Shown one piece after another: positions 13,526 to 15,858 of a stretch of 15,858 nt of DNA. The notes under the pieces were generated by a model. That model searched no databases. It was given only the letters and a program-made list of their open reading frames with translations, and had not been told where the DNA came from. Source of the DNA: a bacterium (GTDB lineage Bacteria > UBA6262); the NCBI GenBank assembly GCA_028716025.1, contig JAQUQP010000027.1, forward strand, positions 1-15,858. Direction: 5' to 3'. Made by a program: the position numbers and the translations under genes. Within the stretch, counting starts at the first letter, position 1. Each line of letters opens with the position of its first letter.

Positions 13526-15858
13526 ATGAGTGACGTGACAACCGGATTACGCGGTTTGGATAAACTGGTCACCGGATTACAACTCGGTGATAATGTGGTT
13601 TGGCAGGTAGATACGATCGAGGACTATCAACATTTTGTCACTCCTTTTGCGCAACAGGCTATCAAAGACCACAAAAGGGTGGTTTATATCCGTTTTGCCA
13701 AACACAAACCATTACTACCGTCCGGGAAACAGATTATTATTTATAACTTGGATGCTTACAGCGGTTTCGAATCTTTTTCGACCCAGCTGAACAAGATTAT
13801 CGGGAAAGAGGGAGAGGGTGTTTATTATGTATTTGACTGCCTCTCTGAGCTCTTGAGCGCCTGGGCTACTGATCTGATGATCGGTAATTTTTTTAAGATC
13901 ACCTGTCCCTATTTATTCATTCTGAACACTATCGCCTATTTTGGCATTATCCGCAACAAACATTCTTTCCGTACCGTAGCCCGGATCCGGGAGATCACCC
14001 AGCTTTTGATCGATGTCTATAAATATGAAAATAATTATTTTGTCCACCCGGTCAAAGTGTGGAACCGTTATTCACCGACTATGTTCCTGCCGCATATCCA
14101 AAAAAGGGAGCAATTTACTCCCTTGACCAATAGTGTGGACGTGGCCAAGCTTTTTTCCTTTCTGGGCACCCAGGGCGCAAAAAGCGCCCGGCGTAACCTG
14201 GATTACTGGGACCTGCTATTTTTGCGGGCGGAAGAACTGACCGATATGGAAACAAAGAAAAGAGACCAGGCGTCAATGATCGATCGGCTCCTGAAGATCA
14301 TGATCGCCAGGGATGAAAGGATCTTAAGATTAGCCCGGAAAAATTTCCGGTTGGAGGACCTGGTCAGCATTAAGTCCAGGTTGATCGGTACTGGTTTTAT
14401 CGGCGGCAAAGCTGTTGGTATGCTTTTGGCCAGGAAGATCCTGGCCAATGATGATCCGGACTGGCAAAAAAAATTGGAACCACATGATTCTTATTATATC
14501 GGTTCAGATGTCTTTTACACCTATATAGTGCAAAATGGCTGGTGGAAAAAACGGATGGAACAAAAAACCAAGGAAGGTTATTTCAGCGTAGCGGAACAAT
14601 TGCGGGAATTGCTCCTGACCGGTGATTTTACCGAGGAAATAAAAGAACAGTTCCATTCCATGATCGAGTATTTCGGCCAGTCGCCCTTTATCGTCCGTTC
14701 CAGTAGCTTATTAGAGGATGCCTTTGGGAACGCTTTCGCCGGTAAATATGAAAGCATTTTTTGCGCCAACCAGGGTACTCCGGAAGAACGTTATAAACAT
14801 TTCCTGGATACCGTGAAACAGGTTTATGCCAGCGCTATGAATGTGGATGCCTTGACCTATCGCTTACAGCGCGGTCTGGACCAGCAGGATGAACAGATGG
14901 CTTTGCTGGTACAGCGGGTTTCCGGCTCATATCATAAGAAATATTTTTTCCCGGATGTAGCTGGAGTGGGCATTTCCTATAATACCTATATCTGGAAAAA
15001 AGAAATGGACCCTAAAGCCGGCATGTTGCGCCTGGTATTCGGACTGGGTACCAGGGCGGTTAACCGAGTCGAAGGGGATTATCCGCGCATCGTGGCACTG
15101 GATGTCCCATTATTGAAACCCTACACCGGGATGAAGAATGCCCAGCGTTTCTCCCAGCATGAGATTGACCTGGTCAATGTGGCGGAGAATACCCTGCAAA
15201 CAAAAGCTATTAGTGAATTATTGTCTGAGGATTCGAAGATCAGTATCGAGCGTATTGGTGAACCAGATGAAGAATCTATCCGCCGGTTACGGGAAATGGG
15301 ACAGGAAGACCGTCAAGCCTGGCTGATCACCTTTGATGAGCTCTTGAAAGATGCAGTTTTTGTGAATACGATGCGGCAGATCCTTAAGCTTCTGGAGGCA
15401 GCGTATCAGTATCCGGTGGATATTGAGTTTACCATCAATTTTAAAGGCCATACTGGATTTCAGATAAATTTACTGCAATGCCGCCCGCACCAGAGTAAGG
15501 GGATTGGCAAAAAAATCCTCATACCCAAGGATATTAAAAAAGAAAACATTATTTTAGCGGTCCAGGGATCTTTTGTGGGAGGCAATATTTCCCAGGACAT
15601 TCACCGGATCATTTATGTGCAGCCGGAAAAGTACGATGCCCTGTCCCAAACAGAGAAATACGATATTGCCCGGCTAATTGGAGTGATCAATAGGCAGATC
15701 GAGGATCGGGAAACAATGGCTGTTATGCTACTGGGGCCGGGTCGGTGGGGGACGACCACCCCGTCTCTTGGAGTGCCGGTTTCTTTCTCAGAGATAAATA
15801 ACATGACTGTACTTGGAGAACTGTCCTTTGCCAGTGCCAACGCTATGCCGGAGATCTC
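13526..15858 (+). CDS. Degenerate KaiC-like domain fused to a PPDK/PEP-synthase ATP-grasp domain; 3' end outside window
   Basis: 777 codons are open to the window edge. The first 190 residues resemble RecA/KaiC-type ATPases (TTGLRGLDKLVTGLQLGDNVVW, RVVYIRFA, and a Walker-B-like VYYVFDCLSELL at 99-110). The Walker A GxxGxGKT is missing: DNVVWQVDTIEDY stands in its place. A linker (about 200-285) leads to the PPDK N-terminal ATP-grasp domain with FIGGKAVGM (291-299) and SPFIVRSSSLLEDAFGNAFAGKYE (386-409), the pyruvate/PEP and ATP binding signature. Near the edge it reads LLGPGRWGTTTPSLGVPVSF. No phosphohistidine swivel domain is seen so far. It starts 3 bases after the previous stop, with AAGG and AGAGA before the ATG. 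Reaction unknown; pyruvate phosphate dikinase activity should not be assumed. Confidence 0.85.
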   Translation, partial: MSDVTTGLRGLDKLVTGLQLGDNVVWQVDTIEDYQHFVTPFAQQAIKDHKRVVYIRFAKHKPLLPSGKQIIIYNLDAYSGFESFSTQLNKIIGKEGEGVYYVFDCLSELLSAWATDLMIGNFFKITCPYLFILNTIAYFGIIRNKHSFRTVARIREITQLLIDVYKYENNYFVHPVKVWNRYSPTMFLPHIQKREQFTPLTNSVDVAKLFSFLGTQGAKSARRNLDYWDLLFLRAEELTDMETKKRDQASMIDRLLKIMIARDERILRLARKNFRLEDLVSIKSRLIGTGFIGGKAVGMLLARKILANDDPDWQKKLEPHDSYYIGSDVFYTYIVQNGWWKKRMEQKTKEGYFSVAEQLRELLLTGDFTEEIKEQFHSMIEYFGQSPFIVRSSSLLEDAFGNAFAGKYESIFCANQGTPEERYKHFLDTVKQVYASAMNVDALTYRLQRGLDQQDEQMALLVQRVSGSYHKKYFFPDVAGVGISYNTYIWKKEMDPKAGMLRLVFGLGTRAVNRVEGDYPRIVALDVPLLKPYTGMKNAQRFSQHEIDLVNVAENTLQTKAISELLSEDSKISIERIGEPDEESIRRLREMGQEDRQAWLITFDELLKDAVFVNTMRQILKLLEAAYQYPVDIEFTINFKGHTGFQINLLQCRPHQSKGIGKKILIPKDIKKENIILAVQGSFVGGNISQDIHRIIYVQPEKYDALSQTEKYDIARLIGVINRQIEDRETMAVMLLGPGRWGTTTPSLGVPVSFSEINNMTVLGELSFASANAMPEI

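Noticed and set aside
13526..15858. Ordinary pyruvate phosphate dikinase or PEP synthase
   Set aside because: The KaiC-like N-terminus, the position of the ATP-grasp motifs after residue 285 and the absence of a phosphohistidine domain so far do not match.
1..15858. CRISPR arrays, tRNA or rRNA genes, insertion sequences
   Set aside because: No regularly spaced long repeats, cloverleaf, rRNA segment or transposase frame was found on either strand.

Overview
The window looks like a chromosomal piece of an uncultured, diderm (two-membrane) bacterium. It holds a signal-peptide-bearing beta-barrel protein that looks like a porin, lipoproteins with lipoboxes, a Pst phosphate importer and a PhoB/PhoR pair. 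Base composition is moderate, genes are tightly packed, and there are small A+T-rich repeats. Together with the odd KaiC-like/PPDK fusion this suggests a candidate phylum of the Omnitrophota or Margulisbacteria kind. That placement is a guess from style, not a phylogenetic result. TGA is a normal stop here (pstC, pstB, phoB, mnmG).

Minus strand, positions 8977 down to 1: a PHP-domain phosphoesterase, then phoB-phoR closed by a strong intrinsic terminator (5676-5700). Next comes a phosphate-acquisition operon: outer-membrane porin, pstS, pstC, pstA, pstB and a thioredoxin-type arsenate reductase. The Pst genes overlap or nearly abut. phoU, which usually follows pstB, is absent; the arsenate reductase sits in its place. 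A second, different PstS-type lipoprotein gene follows (529 to the left edge). It has its own strong promoter, no Shine-Dalgarno and an in-frame TGA where a conserved glycine is expected. The porin leader holds a 12-base match to the 16S anti-SD next to a 13-codon mini-ORF. The pstS-pstC spacer holds two hairpins, probably setting the PstS:PstC ratio.

Plus strand, 9071 to the right edge: a divergent, apparently leaderless gene for a double-GAF plus ANTAR protein (putative RNA-binding antiterminator) closed by a terminator. Then a compact probable operon: mnmG (tRNA wobble-uridine modification), a small lipoprotein, a short QueG-like double 4Fe-4S protein, and a large protein joining a degenerate KaiC-like domain to a PPDK/PEP-synthase ATP-grasp domain, cut by the window edge. 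The mnmG/lipoprotein junction lies inside a palindromic A+T-rich repeat that codes for the MnmG tail and for the N-terminal region and signal peptide of the lipoprotein.

How it fits together: PhoR/PhoB sense phosphate limitation and would drive the porin (outer membrane), PstS (periplasm) and PstCAB (inner membrane). The arsenate reductase would deal with arsenate entering through the same route. No gene-free stretch exceeds 300 bases; the largest gap is 5507-5733.
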